From the NCBI RefSeq assembly GCF_009834875.1, contig NZ_WVHT01000002.1, forward strand, positions 310,001 through 374,000: a stretch of DNA of 64,000 nucleotides, in the 5' to 3' direction. The stretch comes from Hufsiella arboris (lineage in GTDB: Bacteria > Bacteroidota > Bacteroidia > Sphingobacteriales > Sphingobacteriaceae). Each line of letters opens with the position of its first letter. Position 1 is the first letter of the stretch. Below, piece by piece: positions 34,793-43,603 of this stretch. A program made the translations under genes and the position numbers. A model generated the notes under the pieces. The model ran no database searches and was not told where the DNA came from. It saw only the letters and a list, made by a program, of their open reading frames with translations.

Positions 34793-35254
34793 ATGGAAGA
34801 GAAGGAGAAATTTTTAGGTTGTTTTGCATCAGGTCCTGCGGTACTCTATGAAGCTGATCAAGCGACAAAAGATATGGCGACGGAAAAAGGTAAACTATTT
34901 CGTAGTTATTTATGGGGTAAAATGGGTATTAGCGATAGATTAAAGAAACTGAAAAGTGATACTTATGGGAAGGACTTAATGATCATTTTATTCCAGTTTT
35001 ATATAAATCCACTTCCACTTGAATTACAGAATTTAACGGAGATAGAACCATATAGAAAAAAGGAGAAGGCAATTGGCGTACCGATAATAGTTACCGATGA
35101 AAACTTTTTTAACAAGTCGGAAGAGGGAAGGCACAGATTTCTCAAGCAATCTATTTTACAGAAGTTGGGTTTACTGGCTGAACTTGTGAAACGAAAGAAA
35201 CTTGACACTAAAATAGAGGAACTTAGAAATGACGTTGAGAAAATATTGAATTAA
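34793..35254 (+). CDS. Probable immunity protein of RHS unit 1
   Basis: A 153-residue protein, soluble, charged, no signal peptide. It starts three bases after the stop of the GIY-YIG-tipped RHS gene, the standard place for a cognate immunity gene. I do not recognise the family. The order is GCFASGPAVLYEADQATK, then a helical middle, then a strand-like stretch (IGVPIIVTDENFF) and a long C-terminal helix (LLAELVKRKKLDTKIEELRNDVEKIL). A cytoplasmic location fits an inhibitor of a nuclease that acts in the cytoplasm. The role is inferred from position only. Confidence 0.65.
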   Translation: MEEKEKFLGCFASGPAVLYEADQATKDMATEKGKLFRSYLWGKMGISDRLKKLKSDTYGKDLMIILFQFYINPLPLELQNLTEIEPYRKKEKAIGVPIIVTDENFFNKSEEGRHRFLKQSILQKLGLLAELVKRKKLDTKIEELRNDVEKILN

Positions 35255-35380
35255 AACATAAAGCCGTCTGTTATACGGTAATTCACAAAAAAGATGCATA
35301 AAGAATGGCGTTCTAGATGAAAAACATAGAAGGAACTGTTTTCTTCATTAATTAAATGTATAATTCAGTCAAACTGATTG

Positions 35381-35608
35381 ATGTTAAATTGTAAAGTTCA
35401 CCAAGAAGGCCTAATATCAATTAAAGATTTAAACGCTGAAATAGATGTTAGTCAAAAACAATGGGACTCGCTTTTCTCTCTGATCAACAATTATACAAAT
35501 TATTGTTATTTCGAGGGCGCCCGACTGAATTTCACTGATTCTGAGTTATCAAAACTAACAGTTGATTTGTCGGAAAATATCGTAAGTAAATCTATCGGAA
35601 TTGTTTGA
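35381..35608 (+). CDS. Small hypothetical protein downstream of RHS unit 1
   Basis: From the ATG at 35381 (one codon after another ATG at 35378) the product has 75 residues: LNCKVHQEGLISIKDLNAEI, then SQKQWDSLFSLINNYTNY, then LNFTDSELSKLTVDLSENIV. The frame looks like protein-coding sequence but has no recognised motif. It lies 126 bases after the presumed immunity gene and may be a second, orphan immunity gene from an earlier toxin tip, which often pile up behind RHS genes. Confidence 0.4.
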   Translation: MLNCKVHQEGLISIKDLNAEIDVSQKQWDSLFSLINNYTNYCYFEGARLNFTDSELSKLTVDLSENIVSKSIGIV

Positions 35609-35639
35609 ATGAAGTTAATGTTCCCCGTTAATGTTAATC

Positions 35640-35930
35640 AATCACCTGAATCTGTTTGGGTTCAGTAACTATTATTTCCGGTTTGTCTTTATACCTGACA
35701 CAACTCCTTCTACGACAATTTTCTTTGATTTATAATATTGCTCAGGCTTAAATGAGAATTTATCACAATTAGTCCTTTAATTAAAATGTTTAAAGCGTTG
35801 TTCGGATAAGCGCAGTCAATATTCAGTAGCACATATTGGACTTTTCAAGGAATATGCCACCTGATGCCGTGCCGTAAATTTTAACTTGTTTGCCGTAACT
35901 ACCGGCGGCTTCACTGGAGGGATGATAAAG
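35640..35930 (-). pseudogene. Second decayed OB-fold (tRNA_anti-like) gene
   Basis: On the minus strand, pieces in different frames give YGKQVKIYGTASGGIFLEKS, then LNIDCAYPNNALNILIKG, then KFSFKPEQYYKSKKIVVEG, then YKDKPEIIVTEP. They read in the same order as the broken OB-fold gene at 8579-8984, whose corresponding pieces are LNIDGAYPNN, KSKKILVDG and YNDKPEITATDP. At least three frame changes and a stop disrupt it. The more complete N-terminal part here confirms the family. The function would have been single-stranded nucleic acid binding. Confidence 0.6.
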
Positions 35931-36036
35931 ACGCTGGTTTCGGGCTTACGCAGCCTAGCTGGCCGGTTTAGCCAAGGTTATTCCTTCCTGCGAGTGTATT
36001 TATGGGTTGCATGATGATAAGATAGCAAAAAAATTA

Positions 36037-36056
36037 CACTGTCATTTTATTGCAGT
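36037..36056. repeat. CACTGCCA-family hairpin, variant form
   Basis: CACTGTCA-TTTTAT-TGCAGT, a stem with one bulged base, followed by TTGGCTTTTTATTTTT. Nearly identical, including about ten flanking bases on each side, to the copy at 37451-37471. It is 365 bases before the next clear gene. Confidence 0.6.
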
Positions 36057-36421
36057 TTGGCTTTTTATTTTTAGCGGAAATTATTGTAGTTAAGTATCAT
36101 TTGAAGCTCTCCAGTATACCTTAGCGGATCATTCGGATAATAACTTTAAGTGCTGAAACTGTAGATTTAAAGGAGAAAAGTTGTAAAATCATCATTTGAT
36201 GACCTCAAAAATCTTTAGTTCTTGGATATGTTCGGATGCAAATTCTCTTAACAATCACAGCGACTACACGGATGGCGTTATTTCTTATTGGCCAGGACGG
36301 GTGTTCATTGATGCTTTTAGATTAGCCAGGATACACGATAGTTCGACAGAAAAACTAATTCACCGCCGGCAATTGACGGTACTTGAAACAGGGTGGTTAA
36401 TTTAGAAAGGTAAAAAATAAT
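36057..36421. other. Intergenic stretch between hairpin and first fibre gene
   Basis: No supported gene. A 69-codon frame at 36196-36405 lacks any recognisable feature and looks like chance or decayed sequence. AAAGGTAAAAAATA just before 36422 probably contains the ribosome entry region of the fibre gene. Confidence 0.4.
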
Positions 36422-37429
36422 ATGAAGAAGATAAAGGTAACAGTGTCTTTGCTGGCATTGATTTTTGGATTTTCTGCGCTACATGCGCAAAGTCATACTG
36501 ATCAGAATGGTCTTAAATCATCGGTTATAAATTACATATCCGCTAACAATACCCAGGCGATGCGGTACCAGATTGCAACGATCGGTTATAATTCGTATCA
36601 CTGGCAGACGGGCGGATTGGTAATGATTGAATTGTTCAATCTCTTTTATGCGACGGGATATGAACGGTATGTAGTGAATAACGGTTTTGGTACGGGTATT
36701 AACTCCGGGAACCCGCAGGTGTTACTGCTTGAATCAGGTGGAACAGAACACCACGCGAAGATTTCTTTGGGCAGTGCGTACAATTTGCAAAGCACCTATG
36801 CAGGACAGATTAATAGGGCATTGCCGGTGTACGCGGATGTTAATGAGTATTCCAAATATGTGGTTCGTATTACTTATCTGCAAAACAGGGTGGAAGAGGT
36901 GACGGACTTTAACCAGATTAAAGTTGATCTTGCCCCGGTGGGGCAGCCAATTGCCGGTTTTGTGGTGCCGACAATGATTAATGCACCTCTCACCTCTACG
37001 CAGAATTTAATGGTTTCGGGTGAGGGCGTACACTATATTTCAAATGGAAATGTAGGCATCGGGACGACGATGCCGGATGCTAAGCTGACTGTATTGGGTG
37101 ACATTCATGCCAAAGAAGTTAAAGTTAACCTGAATGTACCGGGACCGGATTATGTGTTTGAGAAGGACTACCCTTTGCCGGATTTGAACGAGGTTAAGGA
37201 GTTTATAGCGGAAAACCAACACTTACCGGATATTCCTTCGGCTGCTGAAATGGAAAAGTATGGACTGAAGCTAGGGGAGTTAAATATGAAGCTGCTGAAG
37301 AAGATTGAGGAGTTAACATTGTATGTCATTGATCTAAAAAAGGAAAGCGAGCGGCAAAATGAGTTGAACAAACTGCAGGCGGTAGAGATTGAAAACCTAA
37401 AGAACTTGGTGGGCAAGAATAAAAAATGA
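36422..37429 (+). CDS. Fibre-like secreted protein 1
   Basis: A 335-residue protein with a signal peptide (KKIKVTVSLLALIFGFSALHAQ). Residues 25-200 are unique to this copy (including YHWQTGGLVMIELFNLFYAT). The shared module starts with NGNVGIGTTMPDAKLTVLGD (about 207) and runs through IHAKEVKV, PDYVFEKDYPLPDLNEVKEF, NQHLPDIPS (about 265) and LLKKIEELTLYVI to a coiled-coil end. The GIGT-x-x-P motif is typical of phage-tail-fibre-like repeats, and the C-terminal coiled coil suggests trimers. Function unknown; an exported adhesin or fibre carrying a variable head is my inference. It is the first of three such genes before RHS unit 2. Confidence 0.78.
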   Translation: MKKIKVTVSLLALIFGFSALHAQSHTDQNGLKSSVINYISANNTQAMRYQIATIGYNSYHWQTGGLVMIELFNLFYATGYERYVVNNGFGTGINSGNPQVLLLESGGTEHHAKISLGSAYNLQSTYAGQINRALPVYADVNEYSKYVVRITYLQNRVEEVTDFNQIKVDLAPVGQPIAGFVVPTMINAPLTSTQNLMVSGEGVHYISNGNVGIGTTMPDAKLTVLGDIHAKEVKVNLNVPGPDYVFEKDYPLPDLNEVKEFIAENQHLPDIPSAAEMEKYGLKLGELNMKLLKKIEELTLYVIDLKKESERQNELNKLQAVEIENLKNLVGKNKK

Positions 37430-37450
37430 GGTGTTTCCAGTGAGAAGATA

Positions 37451-37471
37451 CACTGTCATTTTATTGCAGTG
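37451..37471. repeat. CACTGCCA-family hairpin, variant form
   Basis: CACTGTCA-TTTTAT-TGCAGTG with one bulged base, followed by CGGCTTTTT. It lies 22 bases after fibre gene 1 and 125 bases before fibre gene 2, and could end transcription of the former. Confidence 0.65.
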
Positions 37472-37596
37472 CGGCTTTTTAGATTTGTTCTTTTAAACGT
37501 GAACAAGGTGGTTCTACGAAGAGGACTTCCTAAAATGCCTGGCACGTGAAATGACTGGCGAACTGTTGCAATTTGGAAAGTTAAGATAATCAAGGA

Positions 37597-38355
37597 ATGA
37601 AAATTAGCACTGCATTTTTATGCATGGTAAGCGTTTTATTAAGCAGCGAATTTGCCGCTGGCCAAAACCGGTTTCCCGAAAACGGTAATGTTGGAATAGG
37701 CACGGACAATCCGACAACGGCACTGCAAATTGGGGCTCCAAATAATTCAAATATTTCAAAGGAGATCTTGTTGCCGGGGACTTACAACTTTGAGCAAATG
37801 CGACTGGGTCAGACCGGTAACGGAAACATGGCAATGGAGTTTGTTAACCATGAAGGACCAGATTACTCTTATGGGGTACGTTTTCTGGTAGATACCGATC
37901 ACGGTGCACCCGGGTTTCAGCTTCAATACGCCACGGCCGCGAGTTCATATAACTTACTGGATTATAAACCGGGGCTGTACATGAATAAGATCGGCAATTT
38001 TTCCATCGGAACGATAGACGGAAAAGGCTACAAATTAGCGGTAGCGGGGAATATGATCGCTGAATCAATGAAGGTGCAATTGCAAGGTAGCTGGTCTGAC
38101 TATGTATTTAAAGACGATTATCGTTTGATGGGCTTGTCAGAACTAGAACGGTTTATAAAAGCAAACCGACATCTTCCTGAAATACCTTCTGAGGTGGAGG
38201 TCAAAGATCAGGGAATCGATTTAGGTGCTATGAATGTTTGCCTGTTAAAAAAGATCGAAGAGCTGACGTTGTATCTGATCGCTAAAGACAAAGAGATTCA
38301 GGAGTTAAGAGAAGGACAAAAGGAATTGCAGGAGGCGATAAAGAATGGACGGTAA
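37597..38355 (+). CDS. Fibre-like secreted protein 2
   Basis: A 252-residue protein with a signal peptide (ending SSEFAAGQ). Here a NGNVGIGTDNPTTALQIG repeat comes directly after the signal (about 29-46). A unique middle follows (MAMEFVNHEGPDYSYGVRFL), then a degenerate second repeat (SIGTIDGKGYKLAVAGNMIA) and the shared end: WSDYVFKDDYRLMGLSELER, NRHLPEIPSEVEVKDQGIDL, LLKKIEELTLYLIAKDKEI. Same family as the other eight fibre genes, the shortest of them. The VRFLVDTD...FQLQYATA region resembles a small beta-rich head. Confidence 0.78.
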   Translation: MKISTAFLCMVSVLLSSEFAAGQNRFPENGNVGIGTDNPTTALQIGAPNNSNISKEILLPGTYNFEQMRLGQTGNGNMAMEFVNHEGPDYSYGVRFLVDTDHGAPGFQLQYATAASSYNLLDYKPGLYMNKIGNFSIGTIDGKGYKLAVAGNMIAESMKVQLQGSWSDYVFKDDYRLMGLSELERFIKANRHLPEIPSEVEVKDQGIDLGAMNVCLLKKIEELTLYLIAKDKEIQELREGQKELQEAIKNGR

Positions 38356-38400
38356 TCTGTTTGTTAATAATGGGTTGCTGCCATTTTCATGATATTGCAA

Positions 38401-38632
38401 TTAACACCGCTAAATCAAATTAAGGACTATATAGATAATAATAATAATCATCATCTCCCCGAGGTTCCTTCCGCAGATCAGATGGCCAGGGATGGTTGAA
38501 CCTGGGTAAATCAATGCATTGCTTCTTAAGAAAAACGAGAAACTAACCTTACCCCTGATCGATCAAAACCGCAGGATTGGCCAGCTAGCGAGCGAAAATA
38601 AACAACAAGAAAATCGGCAAAAAAATGATTAA
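38401..38632 (+). pseudogene. Decayed C-terminal end of a fibre-like gene
   Basis: One frame reads PLNQIKDYIDNNNN and HHLPEVPSADQMARDG before a TGA; another continues NALLLKKNEKLTLPLIDQN and SENKQQENRQKND to a TAA at 38630-38632. This is the HLPxxPS / LLKKIEELTLY module of the neighbouring fibre genes with frameshifts, and everything upstream of it has gone. The final stop overlaps the ATG of fibre gene 3 (38625), so this lost gene was once coupled to it. Confidence 0.75.
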
Positions 38633-39539
38633 CAGGCGTTCAATTTTAATAGTAATCTTCTCCGGTATCATGTATTCAGTACCCGGGCAGTCACTGCAAA
38701 GTGTAACAGATAATGGTTCAACTACAACTAATCGAGTTGGCATAGGTAATGTATATCTGTCTCCGGGAAATACTGAACACGCAGGTTATATTGAATTTTA
38801 CAAGGGCGGTGTACAAAATTCAAGACTGGGTTATATCGGTTATGATAATAGTAACGTGACTTATTCGGCCGAACAAGGTAATCATACGTTTTACGGAAAC
38901 CTAGTCGCTAATAACAAGGTCGGGATTGGTGCAGCGCCGTTAGCGCCATTGGACGTATCGGGTGACATGATCTTGCGAAATTATCAGAATATAAAGGGGG
39001 GCGGGTCATCGATACTGTTTACACCATATGGCGATGATTATCCGCATTCGGCCTCGATTAGAAGTTACCTGGATTATGCAGAAGGCGTCAATTCACGCGT
39101 CAGACTGGTATTAAGTTCTTTCTGGGCTGGAAAAAATCAGGACGAGTTAACGCTGATCGGCGGATCGGTTGGAATTGGAACGAAATTGCCGGACGAAAAA
39201 TTAACGGTATACGGTAACATTCATGCGCAAGGTGTAAGGGTCGATTTGAACGTTCCTTATGCGGATTATGTTTTTAATGAGGATTACCAGTTACCAGCGC
39301 TAAGCGATCTCCGTTGTTATATCAGTCAGCATCATCATTTGCCGGAAATTCCATCAGCGCAGCAAGTCGCCAAAGATGGCATCAACCTAGGGGAGATGAA
39401 TGTGAAGCTGCTTCAAAAAATTGAAGAACTCACCCTTTATCTTATTGAAAAGGACGAACAATTGAAGCGAGAACATCAGTCAAACGAAACGTTAATAAAA
39501 AGACTGGATGCCATTGAAAAGCAAATCAGCAATTATTAG
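38625..39539 (+). CDS. Fibre-like secreted protein 3
   Basis: A 304-residue protein. Signal peptide SILIVIFSGIMYSVPGQS. The unique head (about 25-190) contains a tail-fibre-like stretch (NTEHAGYIEFYKGGVQNSRL, GYIGYDNSNVTYSAEQGNHT) that resembles the knob region of phage or pyocin fibres, then NKVGIGAAPLAPLDVSGD and a second repeat GGSVGIGTKLPDEKLTVYGN. The shared end follows: ADYVFNEDYQLPALSDLRC, HHLPEIPS (about 236), LLQKIEELTLYLIEKD. Its ATG is inside the stop region of a decayed fibre gene, so it keeps an operon-like position. RHS unit 2 follows after a family hairpin. Confidence 0.78.
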   Translation: MINRRSILIVIFSGIMYSVPGQSLQSVTDNGSTTTNRVGIGNVYLSPGNTEHAGYIEFYKGGVQNSRLGYIGYDNSNVTYSAEQGNHTFYGNLVANNKVGIGAAPLAPLDVSGDMILRNYQNIKGGGSSILFTPYGDDYPHSASIRSYLDYAEGVNSRVRLVLSSFWAGKNQDELTLIGGSVGIGTKLPDEKLTVYGNIHAQGVRVDLNVPYADYVFNEDYQLPALSDLRCYISQHHHLPEIPSAQQVAKDGINLGEMNVKLLQKIEELTLYLIEKDEQLKREHQSNETLIKRLDAIEKQISNY

Positions 39540-39616
39540 TAATGATATGTGAGAGATTCTCCTCGCGCCAACCAGATTGCCGCAAAAATAAACCGGAAAA
39601 CTTTAACTTTTTTTTT

Positions 39617-39637
39617 CACTGACGAAACATGTCAGTG
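39617..39637. repeat. CACTGCCA-family hairpin upstream of RHS unit 2
   Basis: CACTGAC / GTCAGTG, a 7-bp perfect stem with a 7-base loop (GAAACAT), followed by TGGCTTTG. The sequence has drifted from the consensus but with compensating changes in both arms, which argues that the stem itself is kept by selection. Confidence 0.65.
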
Positions 39638-39722
39638 TGGCTTTGTAGCATTGCAACGATTAAAAAGGTTGGTGAATCGACTTTTCTTGAATTAAATCAT
39701 TTCTTATCATATGCCAGACTGT

Positions 39723-42700
39723 ATGTCAAAAATCTACGCGAAGTGTTTGTTATTTTTCTTGTTATTCATCTTAGCTGAAGCGAAAGCCCAAAACAAGATT
39801 GTCAGTGTTAATCCGCTGACAGGAACGGCTAATGTGGTTATTCCTATTTATAAACTAACAAGTGGTAACGTGTCTATTCCGGTCAATGTAGTTTACAGCG
39901 CTACCGGGGTAAAGGTGAAAGATGTAGAGGGGAAAGCGGGAATCGGCTGGCAGCTGAATGTCGGCGGGGCAATACGAAGAGATTTAAGGGGATTACCGGA
40001 CGATTGTCAAAAAGATAACCTTGGCAATAACCTGGCTGGCTGGTTGTATAATCCAACAGGCTCGGCAATCGAAAATTTTTCGGTCACCAATGACGGTAAC
40101 ACCGCTACCTGCCCGGATGAAACGGCGGACATCAATTATCTGAATGGAAATTTTGCAAACAATAAAGATACCGAACCGGACGTGTTTTCGATCGATGCGC
40201 CGGGACTATCCTGCCAGTTTGTTTTTGACAAAAATCATGTTGTGCGGACTATACCCCAGCGGGACCTGAATATTACTTACACGACGGATGTGGCCGGGTT
40301 GATCAATTCCTTTACAATTATCAATGATAAGGGTATCAAATACGTCTTTGATGTGACCGAACTGGAAGGCATTATTCCGCTGCTGGGAACGGAAAGGTTA
40401 GGGCACTGGATTGACGAATCGACGATCGCTTACTTTAAGAGGAAGTATTATCAATATAAGGGTGGCGTGAGGTTCAATAGCGCCTGGCATTTGTCGAGCG
40501 TAACGGATGCGGATGGTAACCGTATTATTTTGAATTATGATAACGACGATGAGCGTGACAATATCACGCCGCTCGAGCTTTACATACCGGGTAATCAGGA
40601 CAAGAAGGTAATCTATTTTTTGAGAGATCATGCACTCCCAAAACGGGTTACCAGCATGTCTATCAGTAACCCGAACCCGAATGCAAATGCGGCGGGAATT
40701 TATGAGGGCTCAGCCGGTGTTAGTTTTCAATATAATTTAAATGAGATTTCTTACCGCTCTTTTATCAGCCGGATCTACGTGCCGGGAGCAGCCTATTTAT
40801 TTAACTATTCCAATGTCGGTTCCAGGTATTTCTTGCGTGATATTAGTACTGATCAATGCAATTCTCCTGTTAACTACCACTTTTCTTACCTGGGAGAAAG
40901 TTTTGCAAGCAACCGGTACACAACTCTACTGCCTGACTCTTCGTCGAAATCAATTGACTATTGGGGTTATGCCAACAATACGGCTAACAGTGATCTGAGG
41001 CCATCACTGGTTGCCAACCCATCAAATCCGGCACTGCCAAAATATGCGCTGGTTACCGATTCCTATTCGAGGCCGAATTACACGGTTCAGCTTGGTGCTT
41101 CTAACAGGATGTGTAACCCGGCGAGCGTCGCATGGGGAACACTCAATCAAATCAGTTATCTCGATAACGGAAGCACCACGCTGGAGTACGAACCCAATAC
41201 TTATTTCGACGTGGCCGCTGGCGCTGCGGTCACTGGCGGAGGGATTCGGGTTAGTAAAGTAACCGACTATGACGGTATGCAAACGGCAAACAATATTGTT
41301 AAAACTTACGCTTACATCAATCCGGCTACCGGACTGACTAGTGGAAAACCGCTGTCGCTACCGGTTTTCGCTTTTTCCAGGCCTTATTCAAGCGTAGATG
41401 AAGCCGCGTCGGTTGTTCGCTCGGAGGAGGATCTGTCTGACGAGGATCATACGATTGTTTATAGTCACGTAAGAGAAAGCCAGCTGGGTGCCGGTAATAC
41501 GCTATATGAATACAATACGACCGGAACCTACTGGGACAACACGGCCGAATGGTCGCCAGCATTTACTTTTGCGGGCAGATTGAATTGTAGCTCGATTGGC
41601 GTTTTATCGAACAGACCTTATGCATATCCATTTGCGCCAAATTTGAATTACGACGTAGAACGCGGACAGTTGAAGCAAATTACCGGCTATAATGAAGCCG
41701 GACAGGAAGTGAGTGAAAGCGTCTATTCTTATCAGCTCTTAGGGACTCCAATAGTGATTAGCGGTTTACGCTTTGAGGATAATGACTATGCCAAGTCTTA
41801 TTCAAAGTATGCGATAAAAACTTCCATAGTTAAAGCTGTCAGCCAGATTACCAGCAAAGTATTTGACTCAGAAACAGTCAGTCAGCCGCAGCTTACTTCG
41901 ACCATTTATCGCTATACCAGTCCAAATCACTTGTTGCTGACGCAGCAGGAAACGACAAGTAATGGCCGCACCGAAATACAAAATTTTACTTACGCGAAGG
42001 ATTATTTTACCAGTTCCGGTGCTACGAGCTCCTCAGCTCTGTATACGCTAAATCAACGAAATATGAATTTGCCGGTTGAACAATACCTTCAGGTGAAAGC
42101 TGCAGGTTCCGGGGTTTTTAAAACGGTGCTTGCCAGGTTGACTAAATACGGTTTTTTCACAGATCAGTCGCAAACTCACATTTTGCCTGCGCAACAATTA
42201 AGCCTAACTTCGGCAGATGGCCTGGACAATTTTCAGGCAGCTTCCAATGTTTCGAATGTTTTCGCATACGATGCGCAATACGATGTGAAGGAAAATTACA
42301 GCTCGTATAACTACTGGGGAGATCTGCAAACTCAGGATGACAATAACAAGCGGGTAACGACATTTATTACCAAAAATCAAACGCATAATCTCCTTGCCGC
42401 TATTTCAAATGCACGGATCAGTGAAGTGGGTTGTTTTGACGCGGACAACTGGATTTTCCCGGCTTCGTTTATTAAAGATAACCCGCCTTATAATTATACC
42501 CAAGGTCGCAATGGGTTTGCCTTGTCGCTGGAAACAGGAGCAACGCTTTCCAAGTCACTTAACCGCGCGGTAAACAGTAAAAATTATATTTTTTCGTGCT
42601 GGATTAATGCGGTTGCCGCCGGAGCAATTACACTTTCCCTGACAGATAATGTTTCCGGTCAGTCTTCGGCCGTCAACCTGGCTTATGTAAGTGCGGCAGG

Positions 42701-43589
42701 GCAATGGAAATATTACGAGTTGAAGGTTCCCGTTACCTTGATTTCAAATGGATTTACCGCTAAATTCCAGAGTAATACGGCTATTGGAGTCGATGATGTG
42801 TTCTTTTACCCGGAAAATGCAGAAGTGACATCGTATGCGTATAGTGCCAATAATTTTAAAATTTCCGAAACCAATACGAACGGCGTTGCCAATTATTTCT
42901 CTAATGACAATTTCGGCCGCCCGACGTTGGTTTACGATCAGGACAAGCAAATCAAACTTCGTAAAAGTTACCAAAGTTCTTTTGCCGGCCAACTTTTCAC
43001 AAATCCCGCCTTCGGAATTTCCCCAAACATTTATGCCGGTAGCAGCACTAATTTCACGCCATTCAATAATCTTAATTTATGTCAATATACAGGTATTACG
43101 GAGACCTGGGACTTTGGTGATGGAACTGTGGTCACCTCGACGTCTCTTAATGCGGGTCAAAGTCATATTTTCCAAGCGGTTGGTAGTTACACTGTAACCT
43201 ACACTGTTTCCGTTGCAGGGTACGGTTCAAAATCAACTTCGGTAACCGTGCACGTAGAAAATCCACCACCTCCTCCGCCTCCGCCAGCTGTGCGCCTGCT
43301 TTATACGAACAACACTTCCACTGGAACATTTTCTTATGTCAGATTTTATCAGAATGGGACGCTGCTGTATACTTTTTACAAAGCAGACCTGGATGCGGGC
43401 ATCGTTACAGTTCCATTCGGGGTATATGATGTCAAGGTGCATTGCGATGATACCTACGGAAGTTTGTATGCCCATGGTGACGCCGTAGCCAGTTGCACGC
43501 CTTATACGAAAGGTCTACATTCTTTCACGATGAACCTCTCCAATTCCACTTTTTTAAATTTTGAAGTGAACGCAGGAACCTGCAATTAA
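39723..43589 (+). CDS. RHS unit 2, first gene: large secreted YD-repeat protein with PKD-like domain
   Basis: From the ATG at 39723 there are 1288 residues beginning with a normal signal peptide (SKIYAKCLLFFLLFILAEAKAQ); the ATG at 39711 would add PDC in front and is less likely. The opening region (VSVNPLTGTANVVIPIYKLT, VYSATGVKVKDVEGKAGIGW, GGAIRRDLRGLPDD) is the hallmark of this family. A carbohydrate-binding-like jelly roll (FALSLETGATLSKSL...) and a PKD-like domain (ETWDFGDGTVVTSTSL, about 1125-1190) lie near the end, then a proline-rich linker (PPPPPPPP) and a 95-residue beta-rich tail. The following DUF6443 gene starts 14 bases downstream. It probably acts as the shell or carrier of that toxin. 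Confidence 0.85.
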   Translation: MSKIYAKCLLFFLLFILAEAKAQNKIVSVNPLTGTANVVIPIYKLTSGNVSIPVNVVYSATGVKVKDVEGKAGIGWQLNVGGAIRRDLRGLPDDCQKDNLGNNLAGWLYNPTGSAIENFSVTNDGNTATCPDETADINYLNGNFANNKDTEPDVFSIDAPGLSCQFVFDKNHVVRTIPQRDLNITYTTDVAGLINSFTIINDKGIKYVFDVTELEGIIPLLGTERLGHWIDESTIAYFKRKYYQYKGGVRFNSAWHLSSVTDADGNRIILNYDNDDERDNITPLELYIPGNQDKKVIYFLRDHALPKRVTSMSISNPNPNANAAGIYEGSAGVSFQYNLNEISYRSFISRIYVPGAAYLFNYSNVGSRYFLRDISTDQCNSPVNYHFSYLGESFASNRYTTLLPDSSSKSIDYWGYANNTANSDLRPSLVANPSNPALPKYALVTDSYSRPNYTVQLGASNRMCNPASVAWGTLNQISYLDNGSTTLEYEPNTYFDVAAGAAVTGGGIRVSKVTDYDGMQTANNIVKTYAYINPATGLTSGKPLSLPVFAFSRPYSSVDEAASVVRSEEDLSDEDHTIVYSHVRESQLGAGNTLYEYNTTGTYWDNTAEWSPAFTFAGRLNCSSIGVLSNRPYAYPFAPNLNYDVERGQLKQITGYNEAGQEVSESVYSYQLLGTPIVISGLRFEDNDYAKSYSKYAIKTSIVKAVSQITSKVFDSETVSQPQLTSTIYRYTSPNHLLLTQQETTSNGRTEIQNFTYAKDYFTSSGATSSSALYTLNQRNMNLPVEQYLQVKAAGSGVFKTVLARLTKYGFFTDQSQTHILPAQQLSLTSADGLDNFQAASNVSNVFAYDAQYDVKENYSSYNYWGDLQTQDDNNKRVTTFITKNQTHNLLAAISNARISEVGCFDADNWIFPASFIKDNPPYNYTQGRNGFALSLETGATLSKSLNRAVNSKNYIFSCWINAVAAGAITLSLTDNVSGQSSAVNLAYVSAAGQWKYYELKVPVTLISNGFTAKFQSNTAIGVDDVFFYPENAEVTSYAYSANNFKISETNTNGVANYFSNDNFGRPTLVYDQDKQIKLRKSYQSSFAGQLFTNPAFGISPNIYAGSSTNFTPFNNLNLCQYTGITETWDFGDGTVVTSTSLNAGQSHIFQAVGSYTVTYTVSVAGYGSKSTSVTVHVENPPPPPPPPAVRLLYTNNTSTGTFSYVRFYQNGTLLYTFYKADLDAGIVTVPFGVYDVKVHCDDTYGSLYAHGDAVASCTPYTKGLHSFTMNLSNSTFLNFEVNAGTCN

Positions 43590-43603
43590 AATACGCATCA
43601 GAC

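Noticed and set aside
36196-36405. 69-codon plus-strand frame before fibre gene 1
   Set aside because: No motif, no signal peptide, no relation to the neighbours; the composition looks random.
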